Below, in pieces: positions 31,220-43,165 of a stretch of 64,000 nucleotides of DNA. Under the pieces are notes generated by a model. It was not told the origin of the DNA, did not search any database, and was given only the letters and a program-made list of their open reading frames with translations. The position numbers were made by a program, and so were the translations under genes. The stretch is from Liopterus haemorrhoidalis (Eukaryota; Arthropoda; Insecta; Coleoptera; Dytiscidae). The stretch is taken from contig OZ020625.1 of the NCBI GenBank assembly GCA_963971575.1, positions 16,336,829-16,400,828 of the forward strand, given 5' to 3'. The number at the start of each line of letters is the position of its first letter. The first letter of the stretch is position 1.

Positions 31220-31612
31220 CCACTTGCCTGTAATACCTTATTAGCAATATTACAGGAAATATAAATGTGTTATCTTGAATTTTTTACCAGTTACGTAGAT
31301 ATAGCACAGAAATCGAACAAAAGTCGAATAAAAAATTTCCCGATATTCAAAGGCGCGCAATTATTTTTCCTAAAAAAAAATTTCAAGGTGACACATTTTA
31401 TATCTCCCGTAATATTGCCAATAACGTGTTGTGGCAAGTGGTTTTCAGAGAAAAAAAAAAAAAAATAATTGCGCGTCTCTGAATATCTGGAATATTTTCA
31501 TTCGACTTTTATACGATTTCTATGCTATATCTACATACTGGTAAAAAATTCAAGGTGACACATTTTATATTTCCTGTAATATTGTCAATAACATGTTGCT
31601 AGCAAGCAGTGG
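31220..31612. repeat. Palindromic repeat with about 140-bp arms
   Basis: Arms 31220-31354 and 31468-31612 are inverted copies (GAATTTTTTACCAG, GATATAGCA, AATTGCGCG). A third partial copy of the right-arm sequence (CAAGGTGACACATTTTATAT) lies in the loop at 31383-31441. The right edge runs into CAGTGGCGCAACCAGG, which looks like a transposon terminus. Confidence 0.65.
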
Positions 31613-31721
31613 CGCAACCAGGCGGGGGGCAGGCGCCCCCCACCCAAGTAGGATGGAAATACCAAATTTTTAATTTTTTTTTAGCATGATCTTAGGTAAT
31701 TAAGTAAATATATAGATATGG

Positions 31722-31835
31722 ATTTAAAAGTAAGATGAAGACCTTTTTTTTTTGCTCATCACTTGTATTTTACTAGTGAGGACTTTTTTTTTGCTCACCA
31801 CACTTGTATTTGAGAAGCGAGGAGCTATTTTTCAT
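31722..31835. repeat. hAT-MITE-like T-run minisatellite, no TIRs
   Basis: About 2.5 units of GA(A/G)GAC + T-run + GCTCA(T/C)CACTTGTATTT, the same unit as inside the hAT MITEs at 1308-1542 and 56308-56480, here without the TAGGGTGACC ends. Confidence 0.6.
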
Positions 31836-32015
31836 ATCTTCACTTTTTTGGTTTTACACCGGGTTGTTCAGAATAAGGATTTTTTCAGCGATGTTAAATC
31901 TGATTTAATAGAGCAATGTTATTTTCATTGGTGTTAAGTTAACGGGTGTTACGATAGAAACTTCAGAATACCGCCATTAGATAAGTTTGGGAAAAAATAT
32001 TATATAGGTGTATCA

Positions 32016-32206
32016 GATCACTCGTCCACCCAGTTATTCTCGAAACGCGAAGTGGGAGCAAGTAGATAAAAACATTATGAACATAGTCTATTCAAAGAAT
32101 CGGATGATAGTAGTGAACATTTCCGGAACAAACCAGAATTACAGGATATGAAGGACAACTTCGATTTTTTAAATGGTGACGTTTGTCGAGTTAGGCATCC
32201 TTGAAT
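32016..32206. repeat. Dispersed repeat R1, copy 2
   Basis: Direct copy of 26520-26717, diverged; starts GATCACTCGTCCACCCAG and ends CGAGTTAGGCATCCTTGAAT. Confidence 0.7.
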
Positions 32207-32360
32207 AGTTTTTGAAAAATCGACTATTACTTACACATTTTTTACGGTTTAGGAAAAATTTTAAAAAATTATATTCTCTACAACGACTCTTATGTAAATT
32301 ATTGATATTTACAAGTGTTCAAAGTGTCTTCCAATTTGTTTAAAACACGGACGCATCTTA

Positions 32361-33583
32361 TGGGTCTATTCTGTATGAGTTTTCTACCGCTGTAAGCGCT
32401 ATAACTTTGTAAAATACAGCGCTGTATGGAAAGTGCTATTCTGTATTGACACGCGTTGCTCTGTAAACTCTACACCGATGTAAAATATCGCTGTAACGTT
32501 AAGGCGATACTTTTCTGGCCGTAAGTCAGTTACAGTACTGTATAGAAGTCAAGTTGTATATGTTTGTATTGTTCGTGTCACCTAAAAAAAATATTAATGA
32601 TCCAAATTTCGCCCTATTTCTAATGCAATTACTACAAGAGGATCATAACAGGTAATTATGCATAAAATATCACGTTACAACCACACATAAACTTTTTTTT
32701 TATGCATACATGTTTTCATTGATATATTTTTATATACAGGTTTTAGAAACACTGTATTTTTTAAGTAATGGATCCTATCAGGCTACTACAGGGGCTCACA
32801 ATTTCACTTCTTTGAGCCAGCCTATGGTTAGTAGATCGATAATAGAAATTTGTTATCTGATAACAACACATCTAATGCCAATTCATATAAAGTTCCCCAC
32901 TACGAGGGAAGAAAACCGTGGAGTGAAAGAAGGGTAAGTTTTGCATAATATAGCAACAAAAGCAAGAATACCTAACTATGTTGAGATTGATGATGATGAG
33001 CTTGAACCTGTAAATAATGGAGATCCTGAACCTGAAAATAATGAAGATCCTGAACCTGAAAATAATGAAGATCCTGTACCAAATGGTAAAATATTTGAAA
33101 AGTATTTAAAATTTTCAAAAACTGATTTAAAACTTTTTTTAACAGCTAATCAAGATATGAATTTGGGAAAGCAGATTAGTATTTTATATATTCAGCAGTC
33201 CATTGTATAATTTGATGTAAACAATATGTTTATATGGAATAAAGATACATAAGATGCAAAGAGAAACTTTAATTTTTATAAACAAATTATAACAATAATT
33301 AATAATAATTACAAACGTAAAAAACATGAGTATATGTGTATATACAAATATGATATACAATTACCAATCGATGACATTGATCAATACGAGGTTAGAAATA
33401 AACATAGTGAAGTTAGCTACAATGTAAGCAAAGTTTAAATCGACCGAAATTACAGAATGTGTTACAGAATAGCTAATGCTCAATATTTACAGAGCCGCCG
33501 TAACTTGGCACTTTACAGTGCTAAGCTCACTACAGCGCTATAGTGATACAGTACTGTAAACATTTTTTTACAGAATAGACCCA
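32361..33583 (+). mobile_element. Harbinger element, internally deleted, copy 1
   Basis: 1223 bp between TTA duplications (32358-32360, 33584-33586), TIR TGGGTCTATTCTGTA. Transposase remnants: HTH region TLYFLSNGSYQATTGAHNF and MVSRSIIEICYLI (about 32749-32860), then C-terminal LHNIATKARIPNYVEIDDDE (32941 on) with repeats EDPEPENN. The catalytic DDE core between them is gone, and the first coding exon seen in copy 2 is also deleted. Non-autonomous. Confidence 0.8.
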
Positions 33584-33586
33584 TTA

Positions 33587-34070
33587 ATCTTAAGTTATGT
33601 ATAGCTTGGAATATAATAAAAAAAATAAAATAATGTGAAGTGTGAATTTTCAGACATTTCAGGATTTTGTAGCTATTTAACAAGTGTAGGAAGCCAACTG
33701 AATGCTGGATGTAGAATGAATGTAGAATGTAGATGAAGAATATCTTACTGATAAAAACTCTTTTGAAAATCATTTTATTCGTTATTTGTGTACAAAGAGC
33801 TTCCATTTTTTTAAAAAAACTATATCACTATAAAATTTGCACTGAAAGACTCCGGAGATTTTTTCTATACTTGCTTCGTATCTAAGTCTTCGTTAAATTA
33901 ATCAGAAATATAATGATCAATGGCTTGTGTAAAAGGTAGGTTATACATCCTCAAATCTGATTAATTCACCTCTGACTAATTTACATTAATTTAAGTGGCA
34001 AATCGAATATATCTTAGGGCTATTGTGTTTTAATTATTTTTAAAATAATTAAAATAGACTTGCTTTAATC
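33587..34070. other. Spacer between Harbinger copies
   Basis: About 480 bp, AT-rich, no gene, RNA or TE end recognised. Confidence 0.5.
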
Positions 34071-34073
34071 TTA

Positions 34074-35413
34074 TGGGTCTATTCTGTATGAGTTTTCTAC
34101 CGCTGTAAGCGCTATAACTTTGTAAAATACAGCGCTCTAAGGAAAGTGCTATTCTGTATTGACACGCGTTGCTCTGGAAACTGGCCGTAAGTCAGTTACA
34201 GGACTGTATAGAATTCAAGTTGTATATGTTTGTATTGTTCGTGTCACCTAAAAAAAAAATTAATGATCCAAATTTCGCCCTATTTCTAATGCAACTACTA
34301 CAAGAGGATCATAACAGGTAATTATGCTTAAAATATCACGTTACAACCACACATAAACTTTTTTTTTTAGAAATTATGTACGAATCAAAAAAAGATTGTT
34401 AAGGGATAGAGAAAATCCATTTTCCATCCCTGAAAATCATTTTATGAAGTTATTTAGATTGCATAAAAATTTAGTAATAAACACAATCAATGAATCAAGA
34501 TTATATAGTGGTCCTTTTCTTTCATGCATACATGTTTTCATTTATATATTTTTATATACAGGTTTTAGAAACACTGTATTTTTTAAGTAATGGATCCTAT
34601 CAGGCTACTACAGGGGCTCACAATTTCACGTCTATGAGCCAGCCTATGGTTAGTAGATCGATAATAGAAATTTGTTATCTGATAACAACACATCTAATGC
34701 CAATTCGTATAAAGTTCCCCACTACTAGGGAAGAAAACGTGGAGTGAAAGAAGGGTAAGTTTTGCATAATATAGCAACAAAAGCAAGAATACCTAACTAT
34801 GCTGAGATTGATGATGATGAGCTTGAACCTGTAAATAATGAAGATCCTGAACCTGAAAATAATGAAGATCCTGAACCTGAAAATAGTGAAGATCCTGTAC
34901 CAAATGGTAAAATATTTGAAAAGTATTTAAAATTTTCAAAAACTGATTTCAAACTTTTTTAAAAGCTAATCAAGATATGAATTTGGGAAAGCAGATTAGG
35001 AATTTATATGTTCAGCAGTCCATTGTATAATTTGATGTAAAAAATCTGTTTATATGGAATAAAGACACATAACATGCAAAGAGAAACTTTTATTTTTATA
35101 AACAAATTATAACAATAATTAATAAAAATTACAAACGTAAACAACATGAGTATATGTGTATATACAAATATGATATACACTTACCGATCCATGACATTGA
35201 TCAATACCTCAAATTTTGAGGTTAGAAATAAACATAGTGAAGTTAGCTACAATGTAAGCAAAGTTTAAATCGACCGAAATTACAGAATGTGTTACAGAAT
35301 AGCTAATGCTCAATATTTACAGAGCCGCCGTAACTTGGCACTTTACAGTGCTAAGCACACTACAGCGCTATAGTGATACAGTACTGTAAACATTTTTTTA
35401 CAGAATAGACCCA
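34074..35413 (+). mobile_element. Harbinger element, internally deleted, copy 2
   Basis: 1340 bp between TTA duplications (34071-34073, 35414-35416) with the same TIR and orientation as copy 1. It retains an additional 5' exon (NDPNFALFLMQLLQ, intron GTAATT..TTTTAG, then IKKRLLRDRENPFSIPEN, about 34262-34530), then TLYFLSNGSYQATTGAHNF and LHNIATKARIPNYAEIDDDE. The DDE core is missing at the same place as in copy 1, so both probably descend from one deleted parent. Confidence 0.8.
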
Positions 35414-35416
35414 TTA

Positions 35417-36301
35417 GTGTCTAATTAAATGGGCCTTAACGAAAATTAATGAAATGGTTGTCAGATTCTTTCAAATGCATCAGTGAGGTAAAAATGCAGT
35501 ATAAGTTTCCTTTCTAGTACTCAGCAGGGGCTCTAGATTGGTAAATATTATAACAAAATAAGTTCTTACCATTTCCGGAAATAATAATATTAACTTCGTA
35601 GAGTAATTTACATTTCCACTGCTGTTGAAAAGTTTATGTAAAGGTTTCTCGTATTTGAGACAAATACAACAAATACCTGTTAAAAAGTACATTATATGAC
35701 AGATTCTTCCAGCAATTGATATTCTAACCAGGTGGTTAATTAAATAAAAATTCGAATGTAGCAGCCCGTGCATATTATACAACCAGAGGCTAGTAAAATT
35801 ATTGGGTTCAACAGCACTATGAAGTGACACCAGGGACAAGATTATTAAAGTACAGTCGATTCAAATAGAGAAGGATACACGACCGTTACAAAATTGCGCA
35901 AACAAGATAACGCCAGTGGCGGAGACAAATAAAATATTTTTAAACAAAATGGGCAATTAAATAATATTTTTTATTGAATTAGTTAAGGAACTATTTAAAA
36001 GCTATATATTAAAATATAAATAAAATGCTGTTTAATATAAATATGTCAGTCATAAATGACAGAAGGCAAATTAATTATGAATAGAAAAATAAATATGCCG
36101 AAATAATACAGCATACAGTGACTGTATAAAGACAGTGTGGCCATATGAACTGTAGCCGCCATGTTTATTCCAGATTTGTATTGGGTTATATGGAATAAAT
36201 GTTAATATATCCTAATATATTATAATATTTCTTAAATTTTTAATAGTTTTACGTATTTATGTTTGGCTACAATATCTACCGTAGAGGCAGACAAACATAC
36301 A
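35417..36301. other. No assigned gene; one unidentified minus ORF
   Basis: AT-rich. A 119-codon minus-strand ORF (35839-35480) reads LINHLVRISIAGRICHIMYF in its middle; no family recognised, could be chance or an exon. Confidence 0.3.
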
Positions 36302-37010
36302 CATAAGTGACGCTAGAAGGGTTCTTTGGTTGTTATGCCGACAAAGTTATTACAGAAGGCAATTTAATACTGGCGAGTGATTTTAAAAGAGTTGGAATGT
36401 CCACATTATCAAAGGCACCCTTTAGATCAAGGAAGACTGCAACTAAGTGCTCTCTTTTAGCAAAGGCTATGTGCATATCTGTAGTGAGCTTCATTGTGCA
36501 ATGTAGACAATATTTGCCTTTCCGAAAACCAAGCTGTTGACGTGGAAGAATACAATTCTTCTCAAGCCACCAGTCAAGTCTCAGTTTTAATAGATGTTCC
36601 GCTGATTTAAGTAAACAAGATGAGAGAGCAATACGTGTCTCGTCATGCAGGTGGTATTTCATGTCCTAATAATATCATGTTTATAATGTTCAAGTGCAAC
36701 TCTTTCATTACGGTTGGCAGATGTTTTAAGTGAAGATAGGAGATTCCATCAGGTCCAGGCGCCGAATTCTTGACCGTAGTAATAACTGAATTATATTCAT
36801 ACATAGTATAAGGGGATGTTAGGAATGGATCATCTGTTTCAGTTAATGGCAAAGATAATTCAGGGCTGACATAAGCAGGTGTGAATGCTTTTAAAAATTC
36901 TTCATTGTTCAATTCTACGCATGTCATTGGTTTGTTGATGGACCTCAAAGTTGATTTTTTGTAGATCTTGATTTTCTTCCACACCTCAGATATAGGAGTT
37001 TCTGGATTGA
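36302..37010 (-). pseudogene. I-like LINE RT fragment (minus)
   Basis: Minus strand: ISEVWKKIKIYKKST, SAPGPDGISYLHLKHLP (about 36740), then after a small deletion and frameshift near 36655 ALSSCLLKSAEHLLKLRLDW, FRKGKYCLHCTMKL and AVFLDLKGAFDNVDIPTLL. These match the RT start of the I-like LINE at 16-20 kb in kind. Truncated on both sides. Confidence 0.75.
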
Positions 37011-37015
37011 GGGTG

Positions 37016-37218
37016 TAGTGTATAATGATACACTCCGATATCAAGTACATATCGATGTGCCAGCTCGCCGGATTAAAGAAGACGATTGCCGGCGTTTGCC
37101 GACCGGAGCTAGCAGTGGTTGACTGGCTAGCGAAATGTAAACTTGTTAATTATAATGTATATTATTTTTGTGGGAATAAAAAAGTAATAAAAGTATATTT
37201 TTTATTTACGACACCACA
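37016..37218 (+). repeat. Probable 5' LTR of Gypsy element A
   Basis: Starts TGTAGTGTATAATGATACAC and ends GACACCACA, followed by TTGGGACGAG (possible primer binding site) and the gag ATG at 37230. The 3' copy is cut to TGTAGTG at 41199-41205 by element B, so LTR identity cannot be compared. Confidence 0.5.
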
Positions 37219-37229
37219 ATTGGGACGAG

Positions 37230-38342
37230 ATGTCTAACGTACCTGGTGTAATAGGGCACTTACCAGAGTTTGATCCAGAGAAAAATGACTGGAAACTCTA
37301 CGTGAAACGGCTAAAACAGTTTTTTATTGCAAATAAAATTGAAGATGAAGGTCGTACTCAAGCCATAGTGTTAAACGTGCTAAGTGAAAATGCTTATAAA
37401 CTTTTAAGTGACTTGGCTATGCCTACAGAGCCAGAAGATCTAAAATTTAAAGAAATAATAGATCTACTGAACAAACATTTTAATCCAGTGAAACCGGGAC
37501 TTTTTGATCGAGACAAATTTTACTCAAGTTTTCGAGCACCTAGTAAAACTGTGTCGGAGTGGGCAGTGCGAATACGTAGTTTAGCAACAAATTGCAAATT
37601 TGGAAATTGCTTGACTATGGTATTAAGAGACAAGTTCGTAACTGGGTTGTCCAACGGTCCAATAAAAAATCGACTGTGCAGAGAGGATCTGGAGACCCTC
37701 ACTCTAGAAAAAGCCATGGAAATCACGCAAACAGCAGAATTCATCGAGGATAAAAACTACAACAGCAGCGGTCCAGAAAACGGCGGAGCAGTTCGAGTCA
37801 AGACGGAACCGGAGGAAATCTACAGGCTGAAGAAAGAAGTAGGACATCATTAGCAGAAAAATAGTGCTGTTAAAAAGTGCAGGGTATGTGGTTATACAAA
37901 TCATAAAGAAAGTGAGTGCCGTTTTAAACAATATTATTGTAAATGTTGCAATAAAAAAGGGCATTTGAAAAAAATGTGTCCTGAAAAATCAAACTCAGCT
38001 CGCGAATCTAAACCTGTCTATTCAAAAACACATAAATTCTTGTCCAAAGAGGAGAATAGTTTGTTTAACTTGGTAAAAGGCACATGTGCAAGGCCGATTA
38101 CGGCCAAAGTCAAATTCAATGACAAAATGTTTGAATTACAGGTTGATTCGGGAGCAGCTATCACTGCTTGTTCTGAGTCGTTTTATTATGTAAATTTTAA
38201 AAATTTAAATTTACATGAAAACGACACAACATTGTATTGTTATAATAATTCTGTTATAAATCCTAAAGGTTATTTTATTGTTAATGTATCATTTAAAGGT
38301 AAATGTAAAAAATTAAAATGTTGTCATAAAAAATGGGAGTAG
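37230..38342 (+). pseudogene. Gypsy A gag and protease
   Basis: One frame broken by a TAG at 37851-37853. Gag N part (MSNVPGVIGHLPEFDPEKND; FFIANKIEDEGRTQA) is the retrotransposon Gag type of Gypsy elements; then two knuckles CRVCGYTNHKESEC and CKCCNKKGHLKKMC, and the aspartic protease active site LQVDSGAAITAC. A frameshift near 38325 precedes PILGLDWMKAFNI, the protease C-terminal motif. Inactive. Confidence 0.8.
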
Positions 38343-38471
38343 ACCTATTTTAGGTTTAGACTGGATGAAAGCATTCAACATTGGTCTTCAAAAAATAAAT
38401 TTCTTATCAGAACCAGTTGACATACCGAAAAAAATTCAAAATTTGATAGTTTATTTAGTGATAAACTTGGA

Positions 38472-40547
38472 TTGTTTAAACATGGTAAAATTAAATTTAA
38501 TTTAATAGAAAAAGCGGAACCAACATTTTTTAAACCTAGAGTCATTCCATTTGCGTTAAAAACAAAAGTGGAAGATGAATTGAATAGATTAATTGATTTA
38601 AAAAATTTATCTCCTATTAATTTTAGTCCATGGGGAACACCTATAGTACCAGTACTTAAAGCGGATAATACGGTAAGAATATGTGGAGATTATAAGGTCA
38701 CATTAAATAAAAATATAAAAATCGATAAGTATCCTTTACCCAGAATAGAGGATTTATTTCAAAAATTACAAGGGGGGAAGGAATTTATTAAACTCGATTT
38801 ATCCCAAGCATACCAACAGATGGAACTTGAATCGGAATCCAAAATTTTGACCACGATATCCACCCACAAGGGATTATTTGTTTATAATCGTTTACCTTAT
38901 GGAATTGCAAGTGCACCCGCGGCTTTTCAAAAAAATATTGAATCACTATTTGTCGATTTAGAAGGCGTAGTAATATTTATCGATGATATTTTAATCACAG
39001 GTCGTAATCGCGATGAACACGTGAAACGTTTACAGGAAGTGTTACGCAGATTAAACGACAGCGGTTTAATCGTAAAAAAAGAAAAATGCGAATATTTTCA
39101 GAAAGAAATAAAGTATTTAGGCTTCATCATAAATGAATTAGGATTAAAAACGGATCCAAGTAAAATTGATGGCATTCTTAAAGCACCTGTACCCAATAAC
39201 ATTACTGAGTTAAAATCATTTATAGGGATGGTTAATTTTTATAGAAAATTTGTACCGCGAATTTCACAAAAATTAACACCGCTATATAATTTATGTAAAG
39301 ATAATGTAAAATGGTCATGGACAACAGAATGTAACGAGGCATTTGAGATGGTAAAAAAAGATTTAGTTTCGGCCGAAGTATTAGTGCATTACGACCCCAC
39401 CTTACCTATTAGATTGATAGTGGACGCCTCTAATTATGGGCTGCGGGCAGTATTAAATCATGTTTACCCTAACGGCGAAGAAAAACCAATCGCGTACGCC
39501 TCATCTACACTCACATCAACTCAACAGAAATATTCGCAGATTGAGAAAGAAGCGCTCGCGATAAAATACGGAGTAGCAAAATTTGAACAATATTTATATG
39601 GAAGGAAATTCACGTTAGTAACAGATCATAAGCCTTTATTAAGTATATTTGGTTCAAAACGCGGAATTCCACAATTAATGGCTAATCGGTTGCAACGTTA
39701 CGCGATATTTTTAACTGGATTTAATTTCGACATCGAATATGTGAAATCAAAGTTAAATATTGCTGACGGATTATCTCGATTACCACAACATAGCTGTGAA
39801 ATGATCGAGATTGAAGATAATGTTTACTTAAATTTTGTCACAGAAACCGGAAGTTTTAATTTAAATAAAAATACGTTACAAACGGAAACTAAGAGGGATA
39901 AATTGTTAACTGAAGTATTTAAACAAATTCAGTCGGGCTGGACAAAATACAAACATAACGAACATTTAAAACAATTTTATCTTAGAAGAAGAGAATTATC
40001 CGTATCAGATAAATGCGTATTTCACGGATATCGTGCGGTCATTCCTTCATCCCTACGGGCAATGGTGCTTAAAGAGTTGCATAAAACGCATATGGGTATA
40101 GTTAGGATGAAATCATGGGCGCGAAGTTACGTTTGGTGGCCTGAAATCAATCGAGATATAGAAAATCTTGCAAAATCGTGTTATAATTGTAATAAATTTA
40201 AAGAATCGCCTAATAAAAGTTCTTTAATTCCGTGGAAATGGCCAGAATAAGTCTGGGAAAGAATACACATTGATTTAGCGGTATCATTTTTAGGAACAAA
40301 TTTTTTGGTACTAACTGATGCTAAATCTAAATGGTTAGAAGTGGTTCCAATGAAAAATATCACTGCGGAAGCCACCATCAAAATCTTAAGGGAAATTTTT
40401 GCACGATATGGGTTGCCTGATATAATTGTTAGTGACAATGGGACACAATTTACAGCCTTACAATTTAACGAATTTACAACTAAAAATGGAATTAAACAAA
40501 TTTTTACGGCTGTAAATAGTCCTGTTACGGCTCCGTTCGTAAGCTGA
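38472..40547 (+). pseudogene. Gypsy A pol: RT, RNase H, integrase N part
   Basis: 592 open codons to TAA 40248: RT motifs SPWGTPIVPVLKADNTVRIC, KLDLSQAYQQMELE, YGIASAPAAFQ and catalytic FIDDILIT; RNase H with LIVDASNYGLRA and VTDHKPLLSIF; integrase zinc finger HKTHMG...CYNCNKFK. After the stop the integrase core continues (IHIDLAVSFLG, VSDNGTQFTALQF). At about 40525-40555 a frameshift precedes the catalytic Glu region (AENSVRTFKRAML). Confidence 0.85.
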
Positions 40548-40549
40548 AA

Positions 40550-41163
40550 ATTCTGTAAGAACTTTTAAGAGAGCAATGTTGAGCGCTATTGGAAACGAAA
40601 AACATCCAGATATAAATTATTATTTATGTAATTTTTTATTTGATTATCGAAATACAAAACATGCAACTACATCTGAAAGCCCTGCAAAATTATTTTTAAA
40701 TAAATCCTTAAAAAAATGTTTCAGTTTAATTTGCAAAATTGAAAAGGATATACCGGTAAATCTAAATAAAATAAAAAGGCATGTAGAACTAAAACAAAAT
40801 TGCCAAATAAAAAATTTTGGAGGGTCCAGGAAATTTAAATTTAAATTAGATAGTGTTGTATGGACTAGGGATTATAGAAAAAATAAACCATGTTGGTTAA
40901 AAGGAAAAGTTGAAAAAATTATAGGATTGAGACATGTTTTAGTTAGAGTAGATAATTTAATTTGGAAAAGACATATCAGACAAGTACGAGAGTGTGTTGA
41001 AAATAGATTTTCAGAAGAAATGTTAGATGATTTCTTGAAAGAGACTCATGTGAGTAATGAAACCATTTCTGCAAATAAAGAAAGGGAGATGGTGATACAG
41101 GAAATTAAACCTAAGAGAAAAATAAAAGTTCCTGAGAGATTAGTTTATACTAGTTTTAAATAA
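40550..41163 (+). pseudogene. Gypsy A integrase C-terminal region
   Basis: After the frameshift: SVRTFKRAML, NFLFDYRNTKHATTSESPAK (typical after the integrase core) and a basic C-terminal part with DSVVWTRDYRKNKPCWLKGK, ending at TAA 41161. Continues the pol above. Confidence 0.75.
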
Positions 41164-41205
41164 TATTAAGGAGGGGATTTTCAAATGTGTAAGGGAAATG
41201 TAGTG

Positions 41206-43165
41206 TATAACATTGACTACTAAATTTATTAGTAAAAATATTAGTACAATAACAGAATTACTCGTGGGTTACCAAAATATGAATTTAATAGTAAAATTAT
41301 GTTAAATATAAGTATATCATGAGAACAACTAAAAACAATCTGTCGCAATCAACAACTCTACAATCACTGACACACTTGACAATTGACAACACTACACTAT
41401 TGTTATCAAAAAACTGCAAGATCCACTATTCAGGGTGGTCTACACAGGGCCGTCACTTGCACATTTGTTACAGTCTCTCCCTCAACATTGTTCATACGCC
41501 CTCGTGAACGATGTTGCACTACGCTGTCTTCCTCGGTCGACCTCTTTTCCTCTGAGGTACAATCGGAGCTGGGGTCGGTCTGCCTCTATTGATGTACGGA
41601 GTCAGGTCTTCGATATGGACTTGGGCAATCGGCTCATCCGAATATCGCTTCTGTCGCGTCTTCTCCTTTTCGTGAAAGTCTCTTGCTTCTCGCTGTAACG
41701 CTCCTAGCTTCTGTCCGGCAATTTTGTATGGCGGACTGGTTATTGGTTCAACATCAGATTTAATCACAATCCGATGTTCAGCAACTGTGGTCGCGGCTCT
41801 CCCTGGAGTAAAGATAATTGCGTTCTCTTGTAACAGCTCATTCAATGTAACTTGTTTTCGTACACTGAGCTCTACACCTTCGTCATCTCGCAATGACATG
41901 GCTGCATCTTTAACTACCATCGTTTCGATTGTCTCGCTGTTAGCAATATCAGCTTCATCAACTGCTTCAGTCGCATATATTTCATTTGGTCGTTTTGGTT
42001 GCATTCGATACTTCTTATCAGGCTCATCTTCATAGTACCATTTGCCTCTGCCTAATTCAAGTACCATGTTTGCTCTTTTAAGGAAGTCTAGTCCTAGCAG
42101 TGTATTATTGTCCTTCCCGCCAGGTAAAATTAGCATATTGATGCGAAACTTCCTTCCTTCTAAGTCAATGTTTACATCTACGGTCTTCATTAACTTAGTC
42201 TCTTCAGTGCCATCAGCCAACATGATGGTAAACAGTTCGGTTTTAAATTCACAACGATCTTTCAACTTATCGTATAAACATGAACTGGCAATGCTTCGAC
42301 TGGCTCCAGTATCTACACAAGCGGTTCCTGATAATCCTTCGATTTCAAGGTTGAGTCTGGATTTTTAGTTCCGATTTAACATCTAGGTGATAAAATTCGG
42401 CAAAATCTACGTTCTGCGTCTGGATAGCCGTAGGGTTACAAATTTTGCATTTTTGGCGTATTACACCAATAGCTCCGCATCCGTAGCATTTTATGGGTTC
42501 CTTCTGTTGTACAGGAACTGGTGTGTTCGAGCTCGTACTCGTTGTAGAACTGTTAGGTTCTTTCTGGTCATCTTTTTTCTGTAGTCGTGAGCAGCTGGAA
42601 GTCTCATGGCCATAACGTTTACAATATTTGCAGTACTGTCGTGCATTTTCCACTTTGGACTTTGTTTCTTCGCTAGATTCCTTCACTGAAGCTTGAGGTT
42701 CACGAATTGTTCTTTCAATGTCCCGCGCACGTACCAACAATGATTTGTAATCTGTTATTTCACTTCGCGGTAATCGTTTTCGTATTTTACGATTCATCAG
42801 TCCATAAATTATGTCGATTTGCGCTTGTTCGGGTAGCGTATACGGCAACTGAGCTGGCTCAGTTGCCGTAATGCTCTAATCCTACACACAAACAGGTCTG
42901 TAGTATCCTCAGCTTGTTCTCGCGCAAAAATTTCCCTGTATATAAGCGGTGGTGGTAATTTTTTTGAACACGCGTCGCGTAAGGCATTTAGCGCATCATC
43001 CCAGTTTTGTGTTGACGCCTTTATGCCTCGCCACCACGTAGCGGCAACACCTTCGAGTAACATCGACAAGCCTCGCACTGCATTTTCGTCTGAAACGCCT
43101 GTACAGTCTTTAAATGTTACTACATTATCGATGAACGATTCTACGTCCGCACTTAAGTCAAACTA
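41206..43165 (-). mobile_element. Gypsy derivative B: gag-protease-integrase tail, no RT
   Basis: Minus strand. 3' LTR at 41206-41472 (TGTAACAAATG...CAATGTTATA in its own sense), purine tract GAGGGAGAGAC at 41473-41484. The body is truncated at about 43165 within gag, so the 5' LTR is lost. It lies right after TGTAGTG of element A's 3' LTR. Coding relics are described separately. Confidence 0.7.
41519..43165 (-). pseudogene. Element B gag-protease fused to integrase tail
   Basis: Gag: GLSMLLEGVAATWWRGIKAS, LPPPLIYREIFAREQAED, a frameshift near 42845, then knuckles CKYCKRYGHETSSC and CYGCGAIGVIRQKC. A frameshift near 42350, then protease TACVDTGASRSIAS and TLLGLDFLKRANMVLE. The frame then reads HRIVIKSDVEPITSPPYKIA and passes directly into an integrase-tail-like REARDFHEKEKTRQKRYSD and VHIEDLTPYI...RKRGRPRK, ending near 41519. 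RT, RNase H and integrase core are absent with no stop at the junction. About two thirds of gag positions agree by eye with element C. Confidence 0.75.

Larger units (their letters stand above)
37016..41205 (+). mobile_element. Ty3/Gypsy element A, decayed
   Basis: Order LTR, gag, protease, RT, RNase H, integrase, truncated 3' LTR, all plus strand. Several stops and frameshifts. A purine-rich tract (AAGGAGGGGA at 41168; GTAAGGGAAA at 41189-41198) precedes the residual 3' LTR. The 3' LTR is interrupted by element B. Confidence 0.8.
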
